Source of the DNA: Sialis fuliginosa
Lineage: Eukaryota; Arthropoda; Insecta; Megaloptera; Sialidae
Length of the DNA: 64,000 bases
Reading direction: 5' to 3'
Assembly (NCBI GenBank): GCA_961205875.1
Contig: OY540811.1
Coordinates: 19,585,248-19,649,247 of the forward strand
The translations under genes were made by a program, and so were the position numbers. This document shows, piece after piece, positions 48,950 to 62,632 of this stretch. The notes under the pieces were generated by a model that ran no database searches, was not told the DNA's origin, and was given only the letters and a program-made list of their open reading frames with translations. Position 1 is the stretch's first letter. Each line of letters opens with the position of its first letter.

Positions 48950-49170
48950 TTATAAGGGGGTTTGCATACCAGGTGGTATTGGTGCAAGGGGTAGAGGGTG
49001 GTGAAGCATCGCAGTGGCGGATGTCTATTGTTAAGACGGAGAGCGCTGGACGGCCGATGTTGAAATAATGGGACCTATCATGATTGCGAAAACTCTTTGC
49101 ATCGCGGCGGTCAGACGTCTCATTGTTTGCAACAGACAGACTGATGGACGCATGTAGAGGTTGGTTCTCA
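48950..49170. other. G+C-richer unique patch
   Basis: Contains gagagcgctggacggccgat and gcatcgcggcggtcagacg. No coding frame, no second copy. Possible regulatory DNA, by inference only. Confidence 0.3.
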
Positions 49171-49374
49171 TTTTTATTACTATTTGCACTTGAGTTTATA
49201 GAGATGAGTCTGCGATGGAACTAATTAGTTTTTTTTAATGGACACTTAAAATTATACCGTAGTTAATATGTATCGTCTCTTGACATTTACAATAGGTAAT
49301 TCAAATTTTTACTTTCTTATATCCAGTAAAGTATTGCTAAGCCGATTTTTTTCGAAATCCGGATTTTGATGGAA

Positions 49375-50215
49375 TTATCCATTTTGACCTTCCCTGAATC
49401 CATTCTGACTATTTTCGCCATGATGTCTGTGTGTCTGTCTGTGTGTCTGTCGGTCTGTAAACGCTGTAACTCAAATACGACAAATCGTAGAAGGATGAAA
49501 TTTTATATTTAAGATTAATTTCTGTTTGGGAAGAAAACGTCCTATTTTTGAAAACGATCTTTCAACTGGATACGGATGTTTACCTACGTCGATTTTTGAA
49601 TTTTTCGAATTACTCTGAAACAGTGCGAAATAGAGAAATAGTTAAAAATTGTAGGTAATATCAATACCTATAATTTATATTGTATTCATTTTTTCGTAAA
49701 AACGAATTTAAAAAAAATGTATTATAATTCAAATGGTTCATAACAGAGGAGAAATATCTGCCACGAGTATCATGGCACTTTCTTATACGTATTACAGAGA
49801 TTGAACAGTGTGTGTGTTTGGCATAGGTACCATGGGACTTTCTTATACGTAATACTGAGAGTAAACAGTGTGAGTCTAAATAATTACATAAAAAAATTCT
49901 TTCTGGCTAAATCATAAATGTTGGGAAAAAATGTATGGGGAATAAACTATAGATAATAACATACTCGACAATTTTTATCTAAAACATTTTTTTTATTTCA
50001 AAAATAATTCAAAAATTTACAAGAGTAAACATCCGTTTTCAGTTATTACGTTAAAAAAAATTCATTTGATATATATATAAAGAATAATATTATCTATAGT
50101 TTATGTCCCATTCATTTTATTAGTTTGTCAAAAATGTCTTAATAAAATAAGAATCACGTACATTATTAACTGTTAGGATTACGTATAAGAAAGTCCCGTT
50201 GTTCCCAAGAGAGAT
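49375..50215 (+). repeat. Dispersed repeat with GTCTGTCTGTGTGTCTG tract
   Basis: Same family as 600-1330. It starts near ttgatggaattatccatttt, carries aactcaaatacgacaaatcg and caactggatacggatgttta, and has ggcactttcttatacgta-type motifs at 49770, 49830 and, inverted, 50190. The left 450 bases match 57250-57665 in inverted orientation. Confidence 0.75.
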
Positions 50216-53200
50216 ATTTTTCTTTTGATAGATAGATCAGATTTTTCATTAAAATAGTGTATCATATATACATATTTGAACTATACTATGCATTAATATT
50301 ATTTTTGAATTATGAATGCAATTTTATTTATAACTATAAAAAAATTTAAATTATAATTTAACAAAACCACTTACTACTAAAAATGCTTTGCACTTTGGTT
50401 GAAGAGAGAATGATTATAAAAATAGAACGTTTTTCAGATTTTATTAAAAGATGTATCTAATTAACCAACCAAATGCCAAAATTCTTTTTCCAATAAAAAT
50501 AAATGTAACAAAATCGCAAATGTATTTTTCTTTGCTTACGTCATAACGTTGATATCTCGAAATGAGCTATGAGTGGGTTGATATATTGGTGCAAAACATA
50601 ACCCATTTATATTGTAGATAAAAGCTCTGCTTCTGTAAGAAGTAATTGGAAAATTTATCATTTATCATATATTATTATTAATAAAATTGATTTCAAAATA
50701 AATAATTTAGTTATTCATCTGCATAATTTTATAAAATAAGAAAGAATTCTTTTTTTCTCGAGCACAACCCTTTCCTTAAAAAAACGGTATTTGAATGTAA
50801 AAAGACTACTACATAACCGATCGGTTTGGAGACGTTTCATTTGACATCAAAACTAAAATTTACTATTGCTTAAATAATTAGTTTTAAACAAAAAATATTT
50901 ATTCGAAATATAACCACAAAATTTGACAGGGCGCAATAATTATATTACCGGAACAAATAAATTAAATCTAAAATACCAACAGCGAAAAAATATTAACTTT
51001 TCCATTAACACGAATTCAAAAATTCGCAAATCAAATTCGTCAACAAACGTAATAAAAACCAGGTAAGTTTTTCGAAACAATAACTTGAAATTAGCATAAA
51101 ATCATTCCGTCTTATTAAAACTTGTGAAATTAGTTCGGAGGCATCAATAAACACACGGCGGGCTTGCAACGGCGCGGCGGCCGCATATTTTCTTAAGATA
51201 TCTTAGTAAGTATGATTGTCATCTCAATTGCTTCATCATCTGTCCCGAGTAATTACTTGGTAACAATGTTTAATTAATTCCCTTCCCTTGAGCGTCACTC
51301 TCTGTATGTTTACAGCGTTCCCCGTGCAACCGAGACGCCAGATCTGGAGCAAGGATGAATCTTAAGATGCTGGAAATGCTGTTTGTTCAATAATAAATTT
51401 ATTAATTTTATTTATGCAATAAATACATCTTTTTTAATTGATGTATTGCTATTTATATATACCACTGGTCTTTAAACTTTAAAGTGTTAATTGTTCATAA
51501 AAATGTGTATTTAAGATGGGAATGAAGCGTGAAAAAGAGAGAAAATAGGTTTTATATCATTTTAACTAATGACGGTAATTTACTATGTAAGAAACTTTTA
51601 GAAGAACTCTGAAGATGTCCACTGCAATGTGTGATGAAACCCCAAGACTTGTGAGAAACATATTTTAAATTTAAAATATTTTTCACTGCGCCTCCACCAT
51701 AATCACTTAATTCTTTTATTTTTATTTTTAATATCTGGAACTATTAAAAAACCACAGACTAATTAAAAACGTAATATACACATTTATAATCAAATCACCT
51801 AAGATCCACAAAGAAGAATATTTACTTTATATATTAATTTTCAATGATTCCGACCCTGTTACAAGTTACAACAAGCACTTATACAGTTAAAACAGACATA
51901 GGTAATGTAAGTTTGAATTAATTACATGTAAATACAAATTTTGTATCGCGTGTACTGTACACATGCCCACACAAACACACACGTGTATGTAGACATTCGT
52001 CTAGATACCGTTAATAAACAATTAATTATTTGGTTATTTCAGGTTAAGTATGTACAATTTCATTAAGTCTGTTATGTTTGTTTTATTAATTATTATTTCT
52101 CGTATATCAGTTATATAAATAGAAACATAGATTTTATTTTATTTTGTCGTCATTAAAAGATAAAATACAAATGTTTTTGTTTTAGTTTTATGTATGAACA
52201 AAATGTAAACAAAACCGAATATGGGTTGATTGTTTTCTTATAAAATACAAATGCACGTTTTCGTATTTTTATTTGTATTTACCTATTTCATGAGTATAAT
52301 ATATTATTATATAGAATATACATTTATGCTACCATGCTAAGGTAAATAAAATAAATGATTTTTTTTTTGTATCGTTAGATTATTTAAATGATTCCTTACA
52401 CGTTACTGAGGGAAGAAGAAATAAAATATGGTTTATTAAATATATACAAGCCCTTTTATTACTATGTTTCGTAATTTGGTTGCTTATTAAAAATGAGAAG
52501 GCAGTAAATATTCTTTTCAAAACATAACCGTAGTAAAGGTTATAATTTAAGCCTGTAATAAAACACTAGTATTAAATCACCCTCAAACTATTTGCAAAGT
52601 GGGATCTGAAAGAGATAAAAATTTTGATCTCGTTTGTGTTCAATTTTACACACATACTTATGTGTATTTATATATATGTATATTTATTAAAAAGGAAAAA
52701 AATATACAAATATAAAACCTTTTTTAGTGATAAATATTTTAACTAATTTTGTACATCATACCAAATGATGTACTAACTTACTTATTTGCTTATTTATAAA
52801 AGGAAGCATTCACATTTGTTAAAGAAAAAATAATATATGTATATTATGTAGAATGACGTTAGTTTCAATTGAACTGGATATAAATAAAAAACTATCAAAC
52901 ATTCTTTTAATTACAAAATTAACAAAATATAAATTAAGTATTTTGGCTTCTGAACAATAAAATATAATATATAAATGAATATAAACGATAAAAGACTTTA
53001 TAGACACGCTGTAGAATCACGTACAAATTGTAAAAGACTGTCAGATAAAACAAGCGAGGAGTTTGTTGAAAACAATTGGAACATCAAGTAAGCTCTCGAT
53101 TCCACAAAAGTAGTTAGTCAAGTTTCATTTGAATTCATTAGAAATGGAGCTCGCCGTTGATTCTCTCGATTCATTTAAGAAACAATCCATCAAATTAAAG

Positions 53201-53590
53201 TCTCCATTTACGTCTTTGTCTCATCAGAAATATTGGTTCTCGTTCGAGAGGAAATCTGATGGTGACATTTCATTGAAGGTTTCTTATCGTTGTATAAAAT
53301 TAATTCCAAACTTTGTAGTTATTTAGAAAATAATTTTTCTTTCATATTTTTTGCAGTTTTTCATTATAATATACTAGCTAAACAAAAAATACAAATAACA
53401 CTAGGCAACAAAAAAATACTTTTTTTTCCTCGGATTTATAATATATGTTATTTATAAGTACAATAATGCACTTAATTGGTTTGATTTTATATGTATGTAT
53501 ATGGATTAAAAAATATTTCAAAGAAAAATAACATTTTCAAAAACAAATTTCGATATTGAATACATAAAGGACATTTTCTCGACTGCAGAA
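50216..53590. other. Gene-free DNA with one G+C-richer patch
   Basis: Mostly AT-rich. The patch at 51150-51360 (ggcgggcttgcaacggcgcg, then cccgagtaattacttgg) is unique in the window. The 65-codon frame at 53129-53326 has no recognised motif. Confidence 0.4.
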
Positions 53591-53599
53591 CGTTGGGAA

Positions 53600-53840
53600 T
53601 TATTGTAAACAATATCAACACAGCCATGAATCGACGACGCAAATTGGGTTGGTTCTTCTTAAAGTGGGTTTTCTCGTTTCTTCAGACACCCAGCTGGGAT
53701 TTGCCACTCGTACAACACACACACACACAATGTTGTCTGACGTTGAAGACGCGCGCGGTTTAGATTTATGCCGATCTCTGCTTTTGGATTACCTTTAAAG
53801 ATCGGGCGCCTTCAGATCGCTCGTTGCCATGTGAAAAGCT
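53600..53840. other. G+C-richer unique patch with a CA microsatellite
   Basis: A (CA)n tract at about 53711-53728 is followed by gttgaagacgcgcgcgg and aaagatcgggcgccttcag. No coding frame. Possible regulatory DNA, by inference only. Confidence 0.3.
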
Positions 53841-54900
53841 TTTCCATTAAAACGTATACAAAAATAAATTCATTTATATTAATTGCTGTTTCCGTTATGT
53901 TTTAAGCTGTGTTTATATCAATCATGAAAATGATACAGCTTTTTTAAATACAAAATAAATTCTTAGAATTATATTATTTTTAAATACTTTTATATATAAC
54001 ATTTATTTAAAACAAGGACTTCAAGCACAATACAAATTTACGTAGGTATTATATAAAATAATGCAATGCTTGTTTTTTTTATATTTACCAAGTAGACACT
54101 TTCGTGTGAAATTATTTTTTAAACAGCGTTCTTATTCAAAGTACATAGTTTTATAAAGTCATAAAATAAGCCGTAGTAGATATTCAGAAGAAGAGATTTA
54201 AATGTAAATAAAAGAGTTGTTTTCTGTTCGCAAAGTTTACATATTATTATTTTATTTGTTTATAAAAATAACTATAAAATCAGATATAATATTAACTTTG
54301 TTAAAAGAATCTTATTTTTTTATTATCATCAAAATGGTCATTTTAATTTTGAATAAATTGTATTTTTTGTTACATTTACTATTTATTTATTTATAAAAGT
54401 TCTTTGTATGTATGATATTCATTCGAACACTATTTTTTACTTTGATATCAATCTAAAGTATAGATACAGAAGAATTTTAACTTTTCTAGCGTTCTTTGGA
54501 TAATCAAATTCATACGAATCAAATATTTATTGGTATAAAAAATTATTGAAATAAATAAAACACTTTTATGTAGGGATATATTAAGTTAAATTATTTTTTA
54601 CCTTACAACAAATTTTGCACTGCAGTAGTGTGAATGTGTACACACACATTGTGCAGTGTTGCAATGCAATGAATATTTATCAATTATCAATTAAACAAAA
54701 TACACAATAATTAGTCCAATATGGTGATTTCTGTCCTGTTTATTCCATGTGTATGATTCATAATTAACATTCTCACTATACCGAGATAGTACTGATCCTA
54801 TGTTATATACAGAATGAATAAAAAGTACGGGACGTTGATTCTAGTTTAAAATATTAATAACTGAAAAAAGCGTTGTACTAAAATTGATTAAAATAATTAT
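53841..54900. other. Gene-free AT-rich DNA
   Basis: No coding signal. A short gtgtacacacacattgtgca palindromic patch lies near 54637-54660. Confidence 0.4.
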
Positions 54901-54929
54901 TTGCCACAATTTACATTTTTTACGTATCT

Positions 54930-55180
54930 CTATATATAAAAATGAATGTTCGTTTGTATGAGGCTTAAAGACTCGGGAATTACTGAACCGATTTCAATGT
55001 AGTTTTCACCAATAGTTAGATAATTTTTCTGAGTAGTATAAATATTTTGGATATAAATATTTTATGAAAATCTAAGATTTAACATCAAAAGACTAAAAAG
55101 AATCTTTATCAAGTCGTGTTATGTTTCCATGATGATGTCACAGCATACAACTGTCATTTAGGTATATAAAAAAATATAGT
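54930..55180 (+). repeat. Insect repeat start (aaaatgaatgttcgtttgta)
   Basis: The phrases tatatataaaaatgaatgtt, gactcgggaattactgaacc and gatttcaatgtagttttca are typical of a widespread non-autonomous element class in insects. Only one copy is seen here. Confidence 0.45.
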
Positions 55181-55259
55181 ACCTACAGTAGTCATAGAAT
55201 ACAGAATTCAATAATTTACGGTTTCAGTATTTTATTAATTTAGGTCATACGTCTCTTAA

Positions 55260-55670
55260 AATATTTTGTCGAACAAATAGATGATTATTGACACATGCTA
55301 ACAATTAAATATTTTTAAATACCTGTATTGATTGAAAAAAGAAAGGTAAAATATCGAAATTAATTATTATGATTGTTGCTAATCTATTTATTTATTTATT
55401 TTTGGTTTTCATACAAATTCGAAGACAAGACCTGGTTTCTTGAAAATATAATTTTACATGATTTTCTCAATAACTACTGAACGGATTTTATTCCAGTTTA
55501 GGTGTATAATTTATGTATATTTTGTGTAAATAGGAATAGAAGTCGAAAAAAACAATTCGAGGTGAATCTTGTATTGTGGGCATGTTGGGTGGGCATGATT
55601 ACTTTGTTTAATTGAATTAATATCCCTGGGTAACACTGGGTCCAATGCGTTAGTTTTAAATAAGACCCTG
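55260..55670 (-). repeat. Dispersed repeat, inverted copy of 37290-37860
   Basis: Same family as 37290-37860, here with the taaatttatt-rich end at the left. The order of the matching phrases is reversed, as expected for an inverted copy. Confidence 0.7.
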
Positions 55671-57090
55671 TATTTTTATTATATTATTTATTATTATTAT
55701 ATAAATTTATATCAAATAATAAAGAAAGTAGAAAAATAAATAAAAACATGTATGAACTTTTACCACGCCACTGAATACACACGGGCAAACCCTCATGTAC
55801 TATATGTACAATAATGTACATATACACACTGATCGTCCTTAAAGAATGGGGGGGGGGGAGTGAGATAGGGGTGGAAGGGTGACTTCCATACGTTTTAAAT
55901 GATGTACTATAGGTGCCTGATTTGTATCAAATAAATTAGCTGTTATTTTTGCGTGCGAACGTGAAATGTGCTTTCAGATTTATGACGAATATTTGACGGG
56001 TCCATTGATTTAAAGACGATTCTGTTTATTTATGTACGAGTTTATCTGATTTTTAACCATTTTTGTTCATATCTATTTTTTATCTTTTGTGATATTTTGT
56101 GTTTTACTAAACAAATCAGCGGTCACAACCTTCTCGAGATTATGGAAAGGGAGTCCAATAAAATTTATTTTTCAAAAATCTTATCATTTCTGTTTTTATG
56201 TTATCAGTCTTCGTGCGTATACCAAATTTCATCTTAATCGGCTTTAATTTTTTGAGGACGAACGGACATGGCGAAACTATAAGATTTCCTAGTTTTCTAC
56301 AGAAACCTAAAAACAACAATAACTTATTGTACTATAAAACACACACATATAAATTACATTTTCAAAATAAAAAACTCACATACATAAATACAAGCCATAT
56401 CACTTCATAAGAATACGCTTTGAGCCGAGTAGTGCATCATTATACGTATATACATATTTTTCATTTCAGGTAAAAAAGCTTTGCATCCAGCTTAATGGAT
56501 GATGCTTTAAACTATGTGTTTACACAACCAACGCGTTGTACAAATAATGAATAGATGTGCACACGGACTATTTTTATATAAACCATTTTACTCTTTTTAT
56601 CTCGTTTTCTACGTCGGCTTGAAAATTGGAAATTCAATTACAGGATATGACGTACATGTACTGATATAATTTACGTTTGATATGAATCGTCCGTGGTCGT
56701 AATATTTCATATTTTTTAATATCTCGTATTTTATATCTGGTAAATTTTTATTAACTATTGAAATTTGATGAATATGTATGTACCTAGTTTCTACTTATGT
56801 ATTTGTTAATTGAAATGCATATTGTTGGAATTTTTAATTTATAAATTGTAGTTATTATTACCTAGAGAATTTTTCATTTGTAAATATCATTGTTTATTAA
56901 ATTGTAATTGGTAGGAAATTATTAAATTCTAAAATGATATTTGTTTTATTTGATATTAAATTATTTATTGGAAATTAAATATATATCATTATATTTTAGT
57001 AATTAATCAGAATGAAATGTTTGTATATCAACCCGTTGATTAAATCAATTCACTTATTGTCGATTTATTAATTAAATGAGATTATAAGTG
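55671..57090. other. Gene-free DNA around repeat copy C
   Basis: A G10 run occurs at about 55849-55858. Apart from copy C (56142-56313), no feature can be supported. Confidence 0.4.
56142..56313 (+). repeat. ggagacctatctaaag repeat, copy C (right half)
   Basis: Matches the right half of copy B from tggaaaggg to aaacctaaaaa at about 85-90% by eye. The GGAC tract is shorter here. Confidence 0.75.
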
Positions 57091-57094
57091 TACA

Positions 57095-57665
57095 AAATAA
57101 AAATATCTGACATGGGAGCCATGGGACTTTCTTATACGTACTCCTGACAGTAGACAGTATACGCGATTCTTATTTTATTAAAACATTTCTGACAAACTAA
57201 TTAAATAGAATAAAATAAATAGACTTTAACTATAGATTTCTTCTCTGTTATGAACCATTTGAATTATAATAAAAAAAACATTTTTTAATTTATTTTTTTG
57301 AAAAAATTAATAGAACATAAATTATAGATAATAATATTACCTACAATTTTTAATTTGACCATTTTTCTTTAATTCGCACTGTTTCAAAGTAATTCGAAAA
57401 ATTCCAAAATCGACGTCAGTAAACATACGTATCCGGTTGAAAGATCGTTTTCAAAAATAAGAGGTTTTCTTCCCATATACAAAAATTAGTCTTAAATATA
57501 AAATTTCACCCTACTATGATTTGTCGTATTTGAGTTACAGCGCTTGTAGTCCGACGGACAGACAGATACAGACATCATGAAGAAAATAGTCAAATGAATT
57601 CAGGGAAGATCAAAATGGATAATTCCATCAAAATCCGGATTTCGAAAAAAATCGGTTTCACAATA
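57095..57665 (-). repeat. Inverted copy of the 49375-50215 repeat
   Basis: Begins gggagccatgggactttctt at about 57115 and ends tccatcaaaatccggatttc near 57645. It matches 49375-49800 in reverse order at about 85% by eye. Confidence 0.75.
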
Positions 57666-59336
57666 CTTACTATACTATATGTATATTTTATATACATGGG
57701 TATAAGAAATTAAAAATCATTATTTTGAAACAAATATGTGTATTAATTAGTCGTCAGTTTTATAAAATCATTTTCTTTTGATTAGATGTCGGTTGCAATA
57801 AAAATATTACATAAAAATTATTATTCATACATACAAAATTGAGCCATCGTTAAGCAAGCACTGTATAATAAAAACAATAGATAATTATTTTCTCCGTATA
57901 ACGCGGTTCATTTGTTTAATTTATCGATTGCCGTGTCATTGTTGATACGGAATTAAGATGGCTTTGACATACGCGGAGCGCATCAATAATTTAAAACACC
58001 TAGCGACAAATGCGATGAGTAATGAATCGCAGGCGGATGTTCCCATACCCCCACCCCCACCCATTCATACACAGCGCCCTCTGTTATGGCCGCGATGAAC
58101 TTCATATTAACACGCCTGATGTTTTAACTGTTTTATTTTCACATCGAGGATTTTCCGTTCTTATCGTCAACGATCACGTTGAAGTGTTATTTATGAACAG
58201 TTTTTTTTTTGTCTGTTAATGTATTCGATGTTTGTATACAATATAAGTGCTTAATTAAGAGGTTGTTATTTCAGTGGGGTTATTGATAGACTAATCCAGA
58301 TTTGGAACCTATTTATTTTCAAAAATAGGACACCGAGAATTATATACTACTATTCCAAAAGTAGAAAATTACAAATATCATATACTTATAGAAAAAGATA
58401 TATGTATATTATATTGATTATATTCTAAGTATAAGTATTGATAAGAATATAAAAATATGTAGGTATAAATCAATAATAAGTATACACCTAAAAAAAATTA
58501 TTAAATTTCCACAGTATCAATCGCGATAACTGAAAAATACATTACATAAGAAACGTTTTGAATATCATGACAGAATACGTTTTCTCACCCCCTCCCACAC
58601 CATTTCAAAGAAGAAGACGAGAGTAGGCACACAAACGATTAGTAACCACCGATTTAAATCTTGAATCCTAACGGATAATTTTCGCTTCAAGACGCTCGAT
58701 GTGGTAAAGCGAGTTACATCCACCTCACCGCCTACGTACTCCCCCCACCCCCACAGACATCACCACCCCATCTCCTATATCCCGGAGTGTTAGCAGTCTC
58801 CAAGAGAAATCTACAACACAAAAGGTTTTGTACTACAAACGATTATTAAGTTTCGGTGGTGAAAAAGAGACGGTGTACAATGTATGTAATTCAACAGGCG
58901 TCGATTATGTGGGGGAATTAAATTAGTTGTAAAACTTAAATGCTTTAACTTTCTAGTGCTATATGTAACAACGGTAATATCTTGTTATTATCGATTTATA
59001 GATTTTTATTAAAAAATATAATTTCGAAATTTTCCTAAATACGGACCAATTCCAATTCTTAATATCAATAACCGATAGCCTAAACTAATTCTAGAGTCTT
59101 CAGTTTTTTAAATAATGTTAGTTCCATCAAAATCGATTCAATAGTTTTTGTGGCAAGTAGGAACAAACAGACAGTCCGGCAAAATTTTTAAAAACTATCA
59201 AAATAGATTAAATATCATATTGTCTGTAAAAGCTCGTATGTCTACTCTAAAAATATGTACATCGGACAATAATACCTACATATTAGAAAAGTTGTGAAGG
59301 GTTAAAGTTAGAATAACATTTTATTGTTAAATCATA
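57666..59336. other. Gene-free DNA with C-rich tracts
   Basis: The patch 57990-58120 includes cccccacccccaccc and cagcgccctctgttatggcc. A second patch at 58580-58800 is C-rich (ccccccacccccac near 58741). There is no supportable coding frame. Confidence 0.4.
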
Positions 59337-59344
59337 TCCAACAC

Positions 59345-59521
59345 TAGGGTGACCAGATTTTAGTTTTTGTAAACCCTGACCTGTAAATGAAAACCCCTTT
59401 TTTGACACCTAAATATCCTAATCTAATCATTACTCTAGCGGCTCCTGCAATATTTTTTTTTGTCATTAACAGTATAGAAACCCTGAGACTCCGGGTGAAA
59501 ACTTGAGACCTGATCACCCTA
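59345..59521. mobile_element. hAT-type miniature element with perfect 8-bp target duplication
   Basis: The ends TAGGGTGACCAG and, inverted, TAGGGTGATCAG are terminal inverted repeats. TCCAACAC is duplicated at 59337-59344 and 59522-59529. The 177-bp interior is non-coding. The 8-bp duplication points to the hAT superfamily. Confidence 0.85.
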
Positions 59522-59529
59522 TCCAACAC

Positions 59530-61505
59530 TTGTGATTTAGGTGTGCGATATTCATCACTTATTTTGTTTTGTCAGAACCCTCTCAGACAAAACGCCAATG
59601 TTTCTGTTACGCTGCTGTTGCACACGTCGTAGATGATATACATATAGTAAATATCGATATGACAACTGAGCGGATCGTGTAAAGCACGATTTAAAAGCAT
59701 TAGCGTTCTTTAATTAATGACGAACCACTCGTCTGAAATTGTCAGACTCTCTGTCGCTATGGTTGTTAAGCAGCTTATGTCGTGGGATTCCCCGCCTCTA
59801 TTGTTGGCATGCCTGTGTTGCCATGAGTACCAACCTAACTGTTTACCGTTCGAGTGCAGATTAAGTGAGTCGTTGTTTTTCTTATTTATTAACGAGATTT
59901 ATGAGTTTTGCTCGAACATATGTATTTAGATTTTATTTATTTAGTTTACCTTATTTTTATATTTTTTGTTGGTAATTTTTTTGACGCTGACTTAATGTAA
60001 AATTTAGTTATATTACAAAAATACTACTAAAATTTAGTTATACTACAGTAGTTCCAAATATTTAACAAAACTTTGAATACTCTTAGTACCCAGTCTTACT
60101 ACTTGGGTGAATGTGAAAATGTTACCAATTGGTGAAATGCAATAGGTGAACATGCATGTACAAATACAAATTTAAAAAGTAGATACCTATATTATGTTTT
60201 ATAATATTTTACTATGAACATTTTTTTATTAATTTTGACATCGGCTTAGTGTATTGCCAAGAATGTTCAAAAAAACTTGATTTCTGAAGAATAAAATTTT
60301 TTATTTTTTATTACGAAATTGCGATTTGATGCACTTTGAAATGCATTTTGTATGGGTTTACATGCATGAAAATTTTCTTTTCCTGCGCTACCTTGTCCCT
60401 AGATATAAATAGAAACTACAAGTGCAATTTGGTAAAAAGTATTGATGCTTGAATTTTTTTAGTTTGTTTTTATTGCAAAGCATTTTTTTATTCATCCTTA
60501 TTTTGTTATATTAGCTAATATAATTGGTAAGCTATTAATATACTTGCTATATTATGGCTTATCTGGAGCTTTAGGTAAAATTTAAGCCTTACGAATATGT
60601 GCAATGAGCCAATGATTTGATCTAGAGTTATTAATTTTAATGATTTGAACCAGAAGTTAACTTTACAGATTTTCACCCCCTTTGTTAAATTTGATCTTAC
60701 TGGTCTAAATCGATTCATTTAAATGTAAGCTACAAATATAAATTATAATATAACTCCATCGTCGGTTTATTTTTGAAATAAATCGAGAAAAAAACGAGAG
60801 AACAATAGTTAAAACTCCAAATTAAATCAACATAGGACATTCACGAAAGTCTACGGTACAATGGTATAAATAAAATATTAGTACAAACATTTTGTACTCT
60901 CATTCCTTGTGTTTTAAATTAGACTACTACCACAAAACAAAGCAAATATTTGTACATTTTATTTTAACAAAATTCATTATTCTTCAAAACTGAAACGATT
61001 TTACTCTTGAGCACATATGTATGAACATTTTCGTGTTATTTATGGATTATTAAACACCTTGATGTCATGATTTTATTTTTGTACCTCCTACAAACACGTA
61101 TTCTTTGATCTTTGCTGATTCGTGTGGGTTACCGTGTTCAGTAACGTGAGATTCAAAGTCATATTTGTGCGCTTCATTTAAATTTACACACTTTATACAG
61201 GGCTGTATTAATCAAATATTTTACACATTTGTTGTCCATGATTCCATTTTTGTCTAGATTAATATTTAAGTCATTTGTAGACATTTTTATGTTGATATTG
61301 AAAAAGTTTAATCAAGTTTAGGAAAATAGAAATCGTTGACACTTTGAATGCGAAGAAATTTAAAAAAAATGTCTAGCCTCTTCAGTTATTTTAAATAATC
61401 CTCTGTTACATAGGGACTGGCCTGTTATAATATTTTTAAGTATGATACAATTGAGATTATAACTTAAATAGTGAAGTTTTTTTTTAGAAAAGAATCGTTT
61501 GATAT
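59530..61505. other. Gene-free DNA with a G+C-richer patch
   Basis: 59570-59890 is a G+C-richer unique patch (for example gtcgtgggattccccgcctc) with a 70-codon frame lacking any known motif. From 59930 on the DNA is AT-rich without features. Confidence 0.4.
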
Positions 61506-61513
61506 TTCATATA

Positions 61514-62049
61514 GTCCAGTTGTCAGATAATTTCGTATAGGGGTGGCGCTAGAAAAAAATGACGGAGTTAATTTTTTTCAAGAAATTGGTAGATATTTTA
61601 TTCGGTGTAGAAGGTCTTCTTTGTAGTTGTCGAAAAACATGAATATTTTACTTAAATTTTTGTAATACTCGGAATTTTGAGTGCTTATAACTCGAGATTT
61701 CGACATTGGGTGCCAAGCATTATTTAAGACACTCTTTTCTCTATTATAACTTAAGTTTTCATTTTAAAATTCAATTATAAAGACATTAAACACAGCGGTC
61801 GAACGGAACTCTACATTTTAGGCGTCGTTTCCAAAGTCGACGTCGCTAAATGATTTTTTCGCGGGCTCTATTTCAATAACTCATCATTTTTAAACACACT
61901 ATTTTGTTCGAAATTTTATCAGCTTTAAAATTTAAAAAACCTATTTTATCCTAAAACTGATAGTTCCAGTGTTATTCCCAAATAACTGATTTTAAACAGC
62001 TTTGTAAGCATCTCATTTTTTTCTAACTCAAATCTTCTGATGACTGGAC
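61514..62049. mobile_element. 536-bp terminal-inverted-repeat element with TA flanks
   Basis: The left end GTCCAGTTGTCAGATAATTT and its inverse at the right (aaatcttctgatgactggac) match with few changes, and TA flanks both sides (61512-61513, 62050-62051). The interior is non-coding. The layout fits a Tc1/mariner-type MITE. Confidence 0.75.
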
Positions 62050-62051
62050 TA

Positions 62052-62632
62052 ATTTGTCTATTATAATTATTTATAAATTATTGATAAATATTAAATGATC
62101 TAATATATCTATGATACAACACTTATTTATCTTCAGTAAAATTATCCTTTACCCCTTCAACCCGAACTGTGTATGAATGTGCCTTTCTGCAAGTTTGGGT
62201 CACTCTCTATGTCAGAGGTGACGCCGAGGACGCGTGTCCATTACGTTTTCAGATCATCAAAGGCCGCTTTTGATGTGTTACATAATCTTGTTGTTACCGT
62301 CCGCCATATTGAGTAGTACAGTACCCCATAGTACGGTCAAGTTATTTAATATTTATACGGAAATTTTACACTAATCCTTTTGCAAACGGGATTTGTAATT
62401 GTCACAATGGTTTATCCCAACGTAAAAATTAAGCCTATGATGTGGAGATTGTTTGTTGTTTTAATGTTGGTAGATAATTACGTTCTCATCTGTTTTATAG
62501 AATGCTTTTTGTGATATGGTGTAGAAAGGTTTATTTATATATTTCTTAATTTTTGTTTGAAAGTGAATTGCTTTGTTAAAATCAGCGGTTTCAATATTTT
62601 GTAAATTATTATAATCAGTAACAGTGACAGAC
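62052..62632. other. Gene-free DNA with a G+C-richer patch
   Basis: 62165-62350 is richer in G+C (gaggtgacgccgaggacgcg, accgtccgccatattgagta) and unique in the window. No coding frame. Confidence 0.35.
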
